NCBI GenBank assembly: GCA_035644395.1
Contig: DASQOR010000090.1
Span: 124,001-188,000 of the forward strand
Direction of reading: 5' to 3'
Length of the DNA: 64,000 nucleotides
Source of the DNA: JBGPLJ01 sp035644395
GTDB taxonomy: Bacteria > Pseudomonadota > Gammaproteobacteria > Steroidobacterales > Steroidobacteraceae
The position numbers were made by a program, and so were the translations under genes. Below, piece by piece: positions 51,094 through 59,374 of the stretch (positions are counted from its first letter, which is position 1; every line of letters starts with the position of its first letter). Under the pieces are notes generated by a model that saw only the letters and a program-made list of their open reading frames with translations, searched no databases and had not been told where the DNA came from.

Positions 51094-52314
51094 GTGCTCG
51101 AGACTCCACCGCTTGCGCTCTACGTCCACTTTCCATGGTGCGTGCGCAAATGCCCGTACTGCGATTTCAATTCGCATGCCGCGAAAGCGGCTGTACCCGA
51201 GCAGCGCTATGTGGCGCTGCTCCTTCGGGACCTGGCGCAGGAGCTGCCGCGCGTCGAAGGGCGCGCCCTGCGGAGCATATTCCTCGGCGGCGGCACGCCC
51301 AGTCTCTTTTCTCCATACGCCATGCAAGTGCTGCTCGAGGGTATCCGCGGGCTTTTGCCCCTCGAGGTGGATGCAGAAGTGACGCTGGAGGCCAATCCCG
51401 GCACGATCGAACGCGGGCGATTCGCGGACTATCGCGCCGCCGGCGTGACGCGCGTGTCGCTCGGCGCACAGAGTTTCAACGCGCGGCATCTGCGTGAGCT
51501 GGGACGCATCCATTCCGCCGATGAAACACGCCGCGCGGTCGCCGAACTTGCGCACGCAGGCATCGACAATTTCAATCTCGATCTCATGTACGGGTTGCCG
51601 CGGCAGACGATTGCCGAAGCGCGCGCGGATCTCGCCGAGGCGCTCGATCTCGGTCCGGCCCATGTGTCGCACTATCAGCTGACGCTCGAGCCAGGCACGG
51701 CGTTCTTCCATGCGCCACCGCCGCTGCCGCCGGACGACGAAACCTGGCAAATGCAGGTCGAGTGTCAGGAACTGCTCGCAGGACGGGACTACGCGCAATA
51801 CGAGGTTTCGGCGTATGCGCGCGCGGGCCGTGAGTCGCGTCATAACCTCAACTACTGGGACTTCGGTGACTACCTCGGCATCGGCGCCGGCGCGCACGGC
51901 AAGGTTACGCTCAAGGATTCGGCGATCATCGTCCGCACGACCCGCCTGCGCGGACCCAAGGAATACATGGCGGCGGTCGAACGGGGAACAGCGCCGGAGG
52001 AAGCCGCCATTGCTCCTGAGCAGAGGCCCTTCGAGTTCATGTTGAATGCCCTGCGCCTGAAGTCCGGTTTCAGCCGGCGTGGGTACGAGTCGCGGACCGG
52101 ATTGCCGCTGTCCGGGCTCGATCCCACGTTCGACTGGGCCCGCGGTCGCGGCCTGGTGCGGCCGGCCGCAGGCGAAGGCTGGCAATGCACCGACCTCGGC
52201 TACCGATTCCTCAACGATTTGCTCGCCCGATTCCTGGCGGAAAGCCCCTCGCCAGTGGGGAATGCTTATGCACAGGCGCAGACAATGGAGTCAGCGGCGG
52301 AGAGATGCGACTGA
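51094..52314 (+). CDS. hemW: HemW-type radical SAM heme chaperone
   Basis: 406 residues from a GTG at 51094. The radical SAM motif is C16-x3-C20-x2-C23 (C-V-R-K-C-P-Y-C-D-F-N-S-H), then G-G-G-T-P-S-L-F. HemW resembles the oxygen-independent coproporphyrinogen III oxidase HemN but lacks its first extra cysteine arrangement and binds heme for delivery to respiratory enzymes; the sequence C-D-F-N-S-H is typical of HemW. Heme delivery would fit the oxidase cluster in this window. The start lacks a strong ribosome binding site. Confidence 0.92.
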   Translation: MLETPPLALYVHFPWCVRKCPYCDFNSHAAKAAVPEQRYVALLLRDLAQELPRVEGRALRSIFLGGGTPSLFSPYAMQVLLEGIRGLLPLEVDAEVTLEANPGTIERGRFADYRAAGVTRVSLGAQSFNARHLRELGRIHSADETRRAVAELAHAGIDNFNLDLMYGLPRQTIAEARADLAEALDLGPAHVSHYQLTLEPGTAFFHAPPPLPPDDETWQMQVECQELLAGRDYAQYEVSAYARAGRESRHNLNYWDFGDYLGIGAGAHGKVTLKDSAIIVRTTRLRGPKEYMAAVERGTAPEEAAIAPEQRPFEFMLNALRLKSGFSRRGYESRTGLPLSGLDPTFDWARGRGLVRPAAGEGWQCTDLGYRFLNDLLARFLAESPSPVGNAYAQAQTMESAAERCD

Positions 52315-52350
52315 CTTTGGTTGCAGTGGCTAACATAGAAAGGCTAAGTA

Positions 52351-52477
52351 ATTGATTTAAATAATTAAATCAATATGACTATTTTTTGAACAAGACAACA
52401 GAAATGCCGAAACTGGCCGTATTGCTGCAGCCGCCGGCAATCTCGTGCACAGAGTTATCCACAAGAACTGTGGATAA
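52351..52477. other. AT-rich palindrome and two inverted DnaA boxes
   Basis: This lies in the 326-base gap after hemW. A perfect 10-bp palindrome (attgatttaa, 52351-52360, with 52365-52374) is followed by a T-run. About 80 bases on come two perfect DnaA boxes facing each other: TTATCCACA (52455-52463) and TGTGGATAA (52469-52477), five bases apart. The AT-rich part stands out strongly against the GC-rich surroundings. It could be a DnaA titration or regulatory site or part of an origin; dnaA itself is not in this window. Confidence 0.6.
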
Positions 52478-52564
52478 GGAAAAAACACTCGGCTGATCGG
52501 CTACTTAACCGTGGCTCCTCAAGCGCGTGCTGTCCCCGCAACGACTCCGGCAGGGCCCCGGGTC

Positions 52565-52593
52565 TTGTCGCTGCCGGGGGGTCCCGTTACACT
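52565..52593 (+). promoter_or_regulatory. promoter of rpmE
   Basis: A -35 TTGTCG (52565-52570), a 17-base spacer and a -10 TACACT (52588-52593), each four of six to consensus. Transcription would begin near 52600, giving a leader of about 40 bases before the L31 ATG. The spacing is ideal, but both hexamers are only fair. Confidence 0.45.
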
Positions 52594-52640
52594 TCGCGCC
52601 CCTTTTTTTTCGGCCGGCGCACCCCACTTCGAGCAAGACC

Positions 52641-52850
52641 ATGAAAACCGGAATTCATCCTGAATACAAAGAGATCGAAGTGACCTGCAGCTGCGGGAAC
52701 AAGTTTCACACGCGCTCGACTCTCGGGCATGACCTGCAGATCGAAGTCTGCTCGAGCTGCCACCCGTTCTACACGGGCAAGCAGAAGATCGTCGACACGG
52801 GCGGCCGCGTGGACAAATTCCGCAAGCGCTACGGAATGGGCGCGAGCTGA
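52641..52850 (+). CDS. rpmE: 50S ribosomal protein L31, zinc-binding type
   Basis: 69 residues. Cysteines C16, C18, C37 and C40 form the zinc site of the C+ form (C-S-C-G and C-S-S-C-H), which bacteria replace with a zinc-free paralogue when zinc is short. The H-P-F-Y-T-G-K-Q-K block is conserved. The ATG at 52641 follows a weak ribosome binding site; the longer frame upstream has no similarity. It is an isolated gene, promoter probably at 52565-52593. Confidence 0.96.
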   Translation: MKTGIHPEYKEIEVTCSCGNKFHTRSTLGHDLQIEVCSSCHPFYTGKQKIVDTGGRVDKFRKRYGMGAS

Positions 52851-52945
52851 TTTCACGCCGGATCGTCCCGCCCAGCGGGAACTCCTTGTCTCGGCACGGG
52901 ATCGTAGGCATAACCTTGCGATCCCCGGGCCGGAGAGTTCCCGTC

Positions 52946-54442
52946 ATGCACCTACGTCAATCGCTCATGGCCGCAGCGCTCGCGGCCGTGACACTCGCGC
53001 TCGGCGCGGCATTGATGCAGTCGGCCGCCGCCGCGGCGACCACGGCCACGGATCCGAATGCCGCGCCGACATCCGGTGAAAGGGAGACCGGCCGCAAGGC
53101 GTATGAAGAGATCATCAAGTACTACGGTATCTACGAAGACCAGTCCGTCCAGGACTACATGAATACCGTGGGCCAGAACCTGCTTCGGCACAGCCATATG
53201 CCGAACGCGGAATTCCACTTCACTGTCCTCGACACCGACGATTTCAACGCCTTCGCAACCGAAGGCGGCTACGTCTACGTGCATCGTGGGCTGATGGCCT
53301 ACCTGAACTCGGAAGCCGAGTTCGCCACGGTGGTTGGACACGAAATCGGTCACGTCACCGCGCGGCATATGGCCAAGCGCAAAGTGCAGAACATCCTGAC
53401 GGGCATCGCCGTGACCGCGGCGGCGATCATGACGCAGAACCAGGCGGCGGCGCAGCTGGCGAACCTCGGCGGCAACGCCTGGCTCGGCGGCTACAGTCGC
53501 GAGCAGGAATCCGAGGCGGATCGTCTGGGCGTGGAGTATGCGGCCAAGACGGGCTACCGCCCGGAAGCGATGGCGGACGTGTTCCGGACTTTCCAGGCGC
53601 AGGAGCGATTCGAGCGGGATCGCGCCAAGCTCGAGCATCGGGAGCCGCATCTTTATCACGGTGTCTTTTCCGACCACCCGGCGCCCGATGACCGCATGAT
53701 CCAGGCGATCAAGGTCTCCGCGAATTTCCAGCCCGCGGAGGGTCAGGGCATCGAGTATCACGACGAGTACCTGCAGCGCGTCGAAGGCCTGCCGTACGGC
53801 AGCAGCAAGCGCCAGGGCATCGTGCGGGATAACCGCTTCTATCACTCCGAGCTCGGCATCAGCCTCGCGTTTCCAAAAGGCTGGATCGTCGAGAACGAAC
53901 CGACGCGCCTCGTTGCCCGTTCGCCGGGCGGCGACTCGCTCATGCAGATGACCGCCGACGGCCGGCCCGACAAGCTCTCGCCACGGGAATTCCTGATCAA
54001 GAACCTGCGCAGCAGCAACCTGTCGTCCGGCGAGGAACTGAAAATCGACGGCTACGACGCCTACACGCTCATCGATCGCTACGGCTCGCCGTTCGACGAG
54101 GGCAGCGGCCCCGTCCGCTACGTCGCGATCTTCAAGGACAAGTCCGTGTATGTGTTCGCCGGCGCCAGCCGCTCGAGCAGCAAGATGATGCCCGCGGCGG
54201 ATCTCGTTTTCGTTTCCGTCGCGGAATCCTTCCGGCGCCTGCGGCCTTCCGAATATCCGCTGGGGGAGCCCTATCGCATCAAGCTGCTGAAGGCGACGGC
54301 CAACACCCGCATCGGCGAGGTCGCGAAGGAAATCCCGCTCCAGCGCAAGGAAGACTACCCGCTCGAGACGTTGCGACTCCTGAACGGAATGTATCCGAAG
54401 GGCGAACCGAAGGAAGGCCAGCTCTTCAAGACGATTCAATAA
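52946..54442 (+). CDS. periplasmic M48 family zinc metalloprotease
   Basis: 498 residues. A signal peptide (about 1-31) precedes an M48 peptidase domain with H-E-I-G-H (132-136) and the third-ligand region E-S-E-A-D-R near 190. The C-terminal half (about 270-498) is a separate domain found in relatives that resemble BepA/YfgC or LoiP quality-control proteases. A role in outer-membrane protein or lipopolysaccharide assembly quality control is therefore likely, but I cannot say which. ATG 52946 follows GGAGAG; the longer frame is not signal-like. gltA follows on the same strand after 147 bases with two small hairpins. Confidence 0.85.
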   Translation: MHLRQSLMAAALAAVTLALGAALMQSAAAAATTATDPNAAPTSGERETGRKAYEEIIKYYGIYEDQSVQDYMNTVGQNLLRHSHMPNAEFHFTVLDTDDFNAFATEGGYVYVHRGLMAYLNSEAEFATVVGHEIGHVTARHMAKRKVQNILTGIAVTAAAIMTQNQAAAQLANLGGNAWLGGYSREQESEADRLGVEYAAKTGYRPEAMADVFRTFQAQERFERDRAKLEHREPHLYHGVFSDHPAPDDRMIQAIKVSANFQPAEGQGIEYHDEYLQRVEGLPYGSSKRQGIVRDNRFYHSELGISLAFPKGWIVENEPTRLVARSPGGDSLMQMTADGRPDKLSPREFLIKNLRSSNLSSGEELKIDGYDAYTLIDRYGSPFDEGSGPVRYVAIFKDKSVYVFAGASRSSSKMMPAADLVFVSVAESFRRLRPSEYPLGEPYRIKLLKATANTRIGEVAKEIPLQRKEDYPLETLRLLNGMYPKGEPKEGQLFKTIQ

Positions 54443-54589
54443 GCGCCGCTGCCGTCGCTCTCGACGGGAGCAAGCGGCGCTGCGCGGGCGCGATTGCCTT
54501 GATTCCCGGCGCAGACCATGTAAGTCTGCCCGCCACTTAAGGATTCGTCCCCGCCCTTCAGCGCGCCGCAGTTCCGACGGAAGCAGCCG

Positions 54590-55888
54590 ATGGCCGAAAA
54601 GAATTTCACGCTTACCGATCCCACGACCGGCAAGACCTCCGATTTGCCCGTGCGAAAAGGCACGCTCGGCCCCGATGTGCTCAACATCGCGACCATCTCC
54701 AGGGATCATGGCGTCTTCACCTTCGATCCCGGATTCATGGCGACGGCAAGCTGCGAAAGCCGCGTCACCTTCATCGACGGCGACCAGGGAATCCTGCTCT
54801 ATCGCGGCTATCCCGTCGAACAGCTCGCGGAGAAAAGCTCGTTCCTGGAAGTCGCCTACCTGCTGCTCTACGGCGAGCTTCCGAGCGCGCCGGGACTCAA
54901 GGAATTCACCGGCAACATCGTGCACCACACGATGATCAACGAGGCGCTGCTGCGCTTCTTCAACGGTTTTCACTACAACGCGCACCCGATGGCGATGGTG
55001 TCCGCCGTGGTCGCGTCGATGTCGGCGTTCTATCACGACTCGATGGACATCCATAATCCGCGGCACCGCGAGATATTCGCCCATCGCATCGTCGCCAAGC
55101 TCCCGACCATCTCCGCCGCCGCCTACAAGCATTCGCTCGGCCAGCCGTTCATCTATCCGCGCAACGATCTCGACTACTGCTCGAACATGCTCAACATGTT
55201 CTTCGCGGTGCCCTGCGAGCCGTACAAGATCGACCCGGTGGCGGCGCAGGCCCTCGATCTGCTTTTCATACTGCATGCCGATCACGAGCAGAACGCGAGC
55301 ACCTCGACCGTGCGGCTGGCAGGCAGTACGGGTGCCAACCCGTATGCGGCGATCTCCGCGGGCATCTCCGCGCTCTGGGGCCCGGCGCACGGTGGCGCGA
55401 ACGAAGCCGTCCTTGCGATGCTCGAGGAGATCGGCACCTCGGCGAACATTCCGAAATTCCTCGCGCTCGTGAAGGACAAGTCGAGCAGCGTGCGGCTCAT
55501 GGGTTTCGGTCATCGCGTGTACAAGAATTTCGATCCGCGCGCGCAGATCATTCGCGCGATGTGCCACAAGGTGCTGAAGCAGATGGGCCGGACGGACAAC
55601 CCGCTCTTCGAACTCGCGCTGCGCCTCGAGGAAGTCGCGCTCAGCGACGAATACTTCGTGGCGCGCAAGCTCTACCCGAACGTCGATTTCTATTCCGGCA
55701 TCATCTACAGCGCGCTCGGCATTCCACGCTCGATGTTCACGGTGATGTTCGCGATCGCGCGCACCGTCGGCTGGGTTGCCCACTGGCTGGAGATGATCTC
55801 GGACCCGGCGATGCGCATCGGCCGGCCGCGCCAGCTCTATCTCGGACCCGGGCGGCGCGACTACGTCGCGATCGGCAAGCGCGGCTGA
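54590..55888 (+). CDS. gltA: citrate synthase, type II
   Basis: Joins oxaloacetate and acetyl-CoA at the entry of the citric acid cycle. 432 residues, like the hexameric NADH-sensitive enzymes of Gram-negative bacteria. Conserved pieces: F-D-P-G-F-M-A-T-A-S-C near 45-55, the active-site H in L-H-A-D-H-E-Q-N-A-S-T-S near 235, and G-F-G-H-R-V-Y-K near 305, with D near 362 in V-D-F-Y-S-G. Two hairpins lie in the upstream gap (54442-54481 and 54511-54529). The stop TGA directly abuts the stop of the convergent gene. Confidence 0.96.
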   Translation: MAEKNFTLTDPTTGKTSDLPVRKGTLGPDVLNIATISRDHGVFTFDPGFMATASCESRVTFIDGDQGILLYRGYPVEQLAEKSSFLEVAYLLLYGELPSAPGLKEFTGNIVHHTMINEALLRFFNGFHYNAHPMAMVSAVVASMSAFYHDSMDIHNPRHREIFAHRIVAKLPTISAAAYKHSLGQPFIYPRNDLDYCSNMLNMFFAVPCEPYKIDPVAAQALDLLFILHADHEQNASTSTVRLAGSTGANPYAAISAGISALWGPAHGGANEAVLAMLEEIGTSANIPKFLALVKDKSSSVRLMGFGHRVYKNFDPRAQIIRAMCHKVLKQMGRTDNPLFELALRLEEVALSDEYFVARKLYPNVDFYSGIIYSALGIPRSMFTVMFAIARTVGWVAHWLEMISDPAMRIGRPRQLYLGPGRRDYVAIGKRG

Positions 55889-56500
55889 TCAGGCTTCGTC
55901 GACGAGCGCTTCCAGCTCGTCCCGGTTCGCGCGCTTCATCGGCCTGCCATCCACCGGGCTGTAGGGCGACTGGCGGATCCCGTCCCGCGGAAACACCATC
56001 GCTTCGACGGCGTGCTCGCCGGCGTGGAAGCGCACGCCCGGGTAACTCACGATCCGTTCCGCGTCCATGCGCACGCGCCGTTCGATCACGTCGTGCGGAA
56101 TGCCGTGCTCCAGCAGCTTGATGGCGACCGACTCCGGACGATCGGCGAAAAGATGCAGGCTGATGTCGTTGTGCGGCGTCGCCGTTCCGCTCAATACCGG
56201 GCCGACCAGGCGCGGGTCGAAGTCGCTGAGCAGCGTCATGGTCGCGAGCGCCGTGCGCCGCTGGCGATCGAGCGAGCGCGGATGATCGTCCGCGTCGAAG
56301 AGGCGCTGGTACTCGACCAGCGCCTGCTCGACCTCCGTGTTCTTCGGCAGCACGGCGGCGTCCACGACACCGAGACGTTCCGCGGCCTTGCGCTTCGCGA
56401 ACCGGTAATCCTCGATGCCGTGCTCGGCCATGATGCGCGCGGCTTCCTGGGCGAGTGCGAGTCGAACCTGTTCGGCGCGGCTGGAGTTTCGTCGCGGCAT
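55889..56500 (-). CDS. conserved proteobacterial protein of unknown function
   Basis: 203 residues, no domain I can name with certainty. It begins with a basic, helical region (A-R-I-M-A-E-H-G-I-E-D-Y-R-F-A-K-R-K-A-A) and contains the striking central block F-D-P-R-L-V-G-P-V-L-S-G-T-A followed by I-S-L-H-L-F-A-D and a C-terminal S-P-V-D-G-R-P-M. I recall similar beta- and gammaproteobacterial proteins, sometimes labelled as nucleotidyltransferase-like; the V-G-S/G-P pattern is loosely compatible. It is eleven bases downstream of mrcA's end on the same strand side, with no operon evidence. Confidence 0.6.
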   Translation of the reverse strand: MPRRNSSRAEQVRLALAQEAARIMAEHGIEDYRFAKRKAAERLGVVDAAVLPKNTEVEQALVEYQRLFDADDHPRSLDRQRRTALATMTLLSDFDPRLVGPVLSGTATPHNDISLHLFADRPESVAIKLLEHGIPHDVIERRVRMDAERIVSYPGVRFHAGEHAVEAMVFPRDGIRQSPYSPVDGRPMKRANRDELEALVDEA

Positions 56501-56510
56501 GTCGGTGCTT

Positions 56511-58949
56511 TCAGAAGAGAGGTTCGTCGTCCTTGTCGTCTTTGTCCGGCGTGCGCGGATTGGAATTATCCTGACCCGCCTCGGTGGGTTGAGGCAAGTG
56601 GCCTTCGATGAAAATCTCGAGAATCCCGTTCGGATCGTCGCTGCTGGCGATTTCGCCGGTGGTGGGCGAAATGCGCACCGTCACCAGTCCAGTCGGCATC
56701 GGGCGGTGATGTTCCGGCACACCCTGCAAAGCCTGGAGCATGAAGTACGTCCAGGTCGGCACCGCCGTGCGGCCACCTTCCTCGCCGGCGCCGAGCGAGC
56801 GTTCGTCGTCGAATCCGACCCATACCGTCGCGACGAGATTCGACGCGAAGCCGCTGAACCACGCATCGTGATGATCGTTCGTGGTCCCGGTCTTGCCAGC
56901 CAGGTCTCCGCGGCCGAGGACCATCGCGCGCCGGGCCGTGCCACGGCGTACAACGTCTCCCATCATGTCGCTCAGCAGCCAGGAATTCTCCGGGCGTATG
57001 ACGAGCGGGGCCTGATTGGCCGCAGGGACGGTCGCCAGCCGGCCACCGGGCGATTCGTTGCCGGGAGTCATCGTGTAATCGGGGTGCTCGTCCGCGCACT
57101 CGCCGCACACGACAGTCGGCGAGGCCGCCAGCAACTCCTTGCCCTCGCCGTCTTCGACGCTCTCGATGAAGTAGGGCCTGATCCGGTATCCGCCGTTCGC
57201 GAATACGGCGTAGCCCGATGCAAGCTGCAGCGGCGAGACCTGCAGGCTCCCCAGCGCAAGCGTGAGATTTTCCGGCAAGGCGTTACGGTCGAAGCCGAAT
57301 CGATTGACGTAATCGACAGTGAATTTCGTCCCCATGGCGCGCATCAGCCGGACGGAAACCAGATTGCGCGACCGGACCAGGGCTTCACGCAGGCGCGTGG
57401 GGCCGTAGAACTTGCCGGTCACGTTCTGAGGCCGCCACGTGTTCTCCATGGAACTGTCTTCCATCACGACCGGTGCATCCAGGATGACGCTCGACGGCGT
57501 GAAGCCGTTTTCGAGCGCGGCGGAATAGATGAACGGCTTGAACGCCGACCCCGGCTGGCGCCGTGCCTGCACGGCGCGGTTGAACTTGCTGTTGAAGAAG
57601 TCGAAGCCGCCGGTCAGCGCGACTACTGCGCCGTCACGCGGGTCGATGGCGACCAGCGCCGATTGCGCGTCGGGAACCTGCGCAAGCTCGATGAGCTTGC
57701 CCATCAAGAGCACGTAGACAATGTCGCCGGCGTGCAGGATGTCGGATGCCTTCTTGACCTCGGGGCCGATGCCGCCGTCGGCGGTCGCCGCGCGTGCCCA
57801 GGACAGGCCGGGCCAGGGGATCGCCGCCCGGCTGCCGCCCTTCACGCTCACATCGGCAGACTGCTCGCGAACGCTCGTCACGAGCGCCGGCGCCAGGCCC
57901 CCGATCGTCGGATAACCGTCGAGCACCTGATCGATCGATTCCTGTGTTTTCGGGACCGTGGCTTCATGTCCGCTGACGCCGCGGTAGCCATGGCGACGGT
58001 CGTATTCGATCAGCCCGACCCGCAGCGAGAGATTGCCGGCGGTCTGCAGCGATGAGTCGAGCGTCGTGACGACGCGAAAGCCTTCCGAGTACACGCGCTC
58101 GCCGTACTTCTGCACCATTTCGTTGCGAACCATTTCGCCGACATACGGAGCTTCCACGTCCGTCGCGGGACCATGCAGCTGCGACTGCATCGGCACCAGT
58201 CTTGCCGCCTGTTCCTCTTCGGGCGTGATCTTGTGCAACTCGCGCAGGCGGCGCAGCACGTACGCGCGCCGCATCTTCGCCTTCTCGGGATTGGTGACCG
58301 GATTGTCGTCCGACGGCGCCTGCGGCAGACCCGCAATGGTTGCGATCTCCGCGAGATTGAGATCGTCCAGCTTCTTGCCGAAATAGACTTCTGCCGCGGC
58401 CGCGACGCCGTAGGCGCGCTGCCCGAGAAAGATCTTGTTGAGGTAGAGACGCAGGATCTGCTGCTTCGTCAGCTCGCTTTCGATGCGGTAGGCGAGAAAG
58501 ATTTCGAGAAACTTCCGGCGCAGCTTCTTCTCGCTCGTCAGCAGCATCACGCGCGCAGTCTGCATCGTGATCGTGCCGGCGCCCTGATCCGGGCGGCCCG
58601 ACAGGATATTCACGATGAGCGCCCGGCCAAGGCCCGGTATGTCGATGCCGTGGTGGCGAAAGAACCGATCGTCTTCAGCGGCCAGGAAGGCATCCCGGAC
58701 CTGCTCGGGGATCTGGTCGTACTCGACGAGCAACCGCCGCTCATCGCCGTATTGGCCGATCAGCCGCCCGTCCCTTGTATAGATGCGCAGGGGCACCGTG
58801 AGCTTGCCGCCCTGCACGATGATGTCGATGCTCGGCAGGCTCGCTTCCAGGTACGAAAAGACACATAGAAAGGAAAAGCAGACCAGGGCAACCGCCAGGA
58901 GCCCCACGGCCCCCAGGTCGAAGGCCCAGCGAAAATAGCGTTGGTTCAC
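56511..58949 (-). CDS. mrcA: penicillin-binding protein 1A
   Basis: A bifunctional peptidoglycan glycosyltransferase/transpeptidase of 812 residues. One N-terminal membrane anchor (about 13-35). Glycosyltransferase family 51 motifs: A-A-E-D-D-R-F-F-R-H-H-G near 92 and G-A-G-T-I-T-M-Q near 123. An OB-like insert follows, then the transpeptidase: S-A-F-K (serine nucleophile), S-R-N and K-T-G-T-T-N-D. The C-terminal tail is acidic and disordered. It is divergent from pilM, as in many gammaproteobacteria; the shared 425-base gap carries a riboswitch on the pil side. Confidence 0.96.
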   Translation of the reverse strand: MNQRYFRWAFDLGAVGLLAVALVCFSFLCVFSYLEASLPSIDIIVQGGKLTVPLRIYTRDGRLIGQYGDERRLLVEYDQIPEQVRDAFLAAEDDRFFRHHGIDIPGLGRALIVNILSGRPDQGAGTITMQTARVMLLTSEKKLRRKFLEIFLAYRIESELTKQQILRLYLNKIFLGQRAYGVAAAAEVYFGKKLDDLNLAEIATIAGLPQAPSDDNPVTNPEKAKMRRAYVLRRLRELHKITPEEEQAARLVPMQSQLHGPATDVEAPYVGEMVRNEMVQKYGERVYSEGFRVVTTLDSSLQTAGNLSLRVGLIEYDRRHGYRGVSGHEATVPKTQESIDQVLDGYPTIGGLAPALVTSVREQSADVSVKGGSRAAIPWPGLSWARAATADGGIGPEVKKASDILHAGDIVYVLLMGKLIELAQVPDAQSALVAIDPRDGAVVALTGGFDFFNSKFNRAVQARRQPGSAFKPFIYSAALENGFTPSSVILDAPVVMEDSSMENTWRPQNVTGKFYGPTRLREALVRSRNLVSVRLMRAMGTKFTVDYVNRFGFDRNALPENLTLALGSLQVSPLQLASGYAVFANGGYRIRPYFIESVEDGEGKELLAASPTVVCGECADEHPDYTMTPGNESPGGRLATVPAANQAPLVIRPENSWLLSDMMGDVVRRGTARRAMVLGRGDLAGKTGTTNDHHDAWFSGFASNLVATVWVGFDDERSLGAGEEGGRTAVPTWTYFMLQALQGVPEHHRPMPTGLVTVRISPTTGEIASSDDPNGILEIFIEGHLPQPTEAGQDNSNPRTPDKDDKDDEPLF

Positions 58950-58967
58950 AATAAAGAGCCTAACTTC

Positions 58968-58996
58968 TTGCCATAAAACAGGGGTTTATTCATAGT
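58968..58996 (+). promoter_or_regulatory. sigma70-type promoter for the pilMNOPQ leader
   Basis: -35 TTGCCA (58968-58973, five of six to consensus), an ideal 17-base spacer, and -10 CATAGT (58991-58996, four of six). The start site would fall at about 59002-59004, exactly at the first bases of the riboswitch aptamer. This agreement supports both calls. Confidence 0.75.
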
Positions 58997-59000
58997 GCGC

Positions 59001-59086
59001 CCGGTCGACGGGCAAACTCACTGAAAGGTGAGGACGCAAAGCCACCGGTCTAAGGGATCAAGCCTATGACAGCGGGGTTGCCGGCC
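59001..59086 (+). promoter_or_regulatory. c-di-GMP-I (GEMM-I) riboswitch aptamer
   Basis: The conserved skeleton is easy to read: gggcaaac, a P2 hairpin ctcact-GAAA-ggtgag with a GNRA tetraloop (59017-59032), the joining segment gacgcaaagcc (59033-59043), a P3 arm with ctaagg and cctatga, whose bases fit the 11-nucleotide tetraloop receptor (59050-59069), and the closing agcggggttgcc (59071-59082). P1 pairs ccggtcgac (59001) with gttgccgg. The position equivalent to Vc2 G20 reads G (about 59011), as in c-di-GMP rather than cGAMP binders. Located 289 bases upstream of pilM on the same strand. Confidence 0.9.
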
Positions 59087-59374
59087 GGAACGTTAAACCA
59101 TCTTTTTGGTGAAGCGCACGCGCTAAACGTTCCGGGCTGAATTCGAGGCACTGCTACGCTTGATCCCCTCCCACCGCGGCTGCGCGTTCCGCCGGCGCTG
59201 ACTTGCGGCATTTGCGTGCTGATCGACAAATCCCAGCAGGGCCGGACGAGGCCTGTTGGTCCTGTGAGTGCGGTCACGTTTAACTTAACAGTTTATTGCT
59301 ATATAGTTGCGCGAAATACTTAAGTGACGCCGTCGTTCTGGGGTTCAACTCTTTGTTCTGAATAGGAAAAGCCA
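59085..59374 (+). other. untranslated leader between riboswitch and pilM
   Basis: No reading frame of interest. Directly after the aptamer a 10-bp inverted repeat (ccggaacgtt, 59085-59094, with aacgttccgg, 59126-59135) can form a long hairpin; a small hairpin (acca-tctttt-tggt) nests inside it. The aptamer's 3' strand and the hairpin's 5' strand are tandem ccgg copies (59081-59088), which could allow exchange of pairing. No T-run follows, so a standard intrinsic terminator is not seen. The last 100 bases are less GC-rich (tatatag near 59300) and may hold a second promoter. pilM's ribosome binding site is AGGA at 59363-59366. Confidence 0.5.

Noticed and set aside
52315..52500. Confident call of the chromosomal origin
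   Set aside because: Only two DnaA boxes, no dnaA or gidA nearby, and no skew information from a single window.
52952..55783. Very long antisense reading frame (943 codons) over the M48 protease and gltA
   Set aside because: Arg/His/Glu-rich mirror frame of GC-rich genes with no domain; the plus-strand genes are unmistakable.
59085..59140. Intrinsic terminator after the riboswitch
   Set aside because: The hairpin has no following T-run; called only as a hairpin of unknown role.
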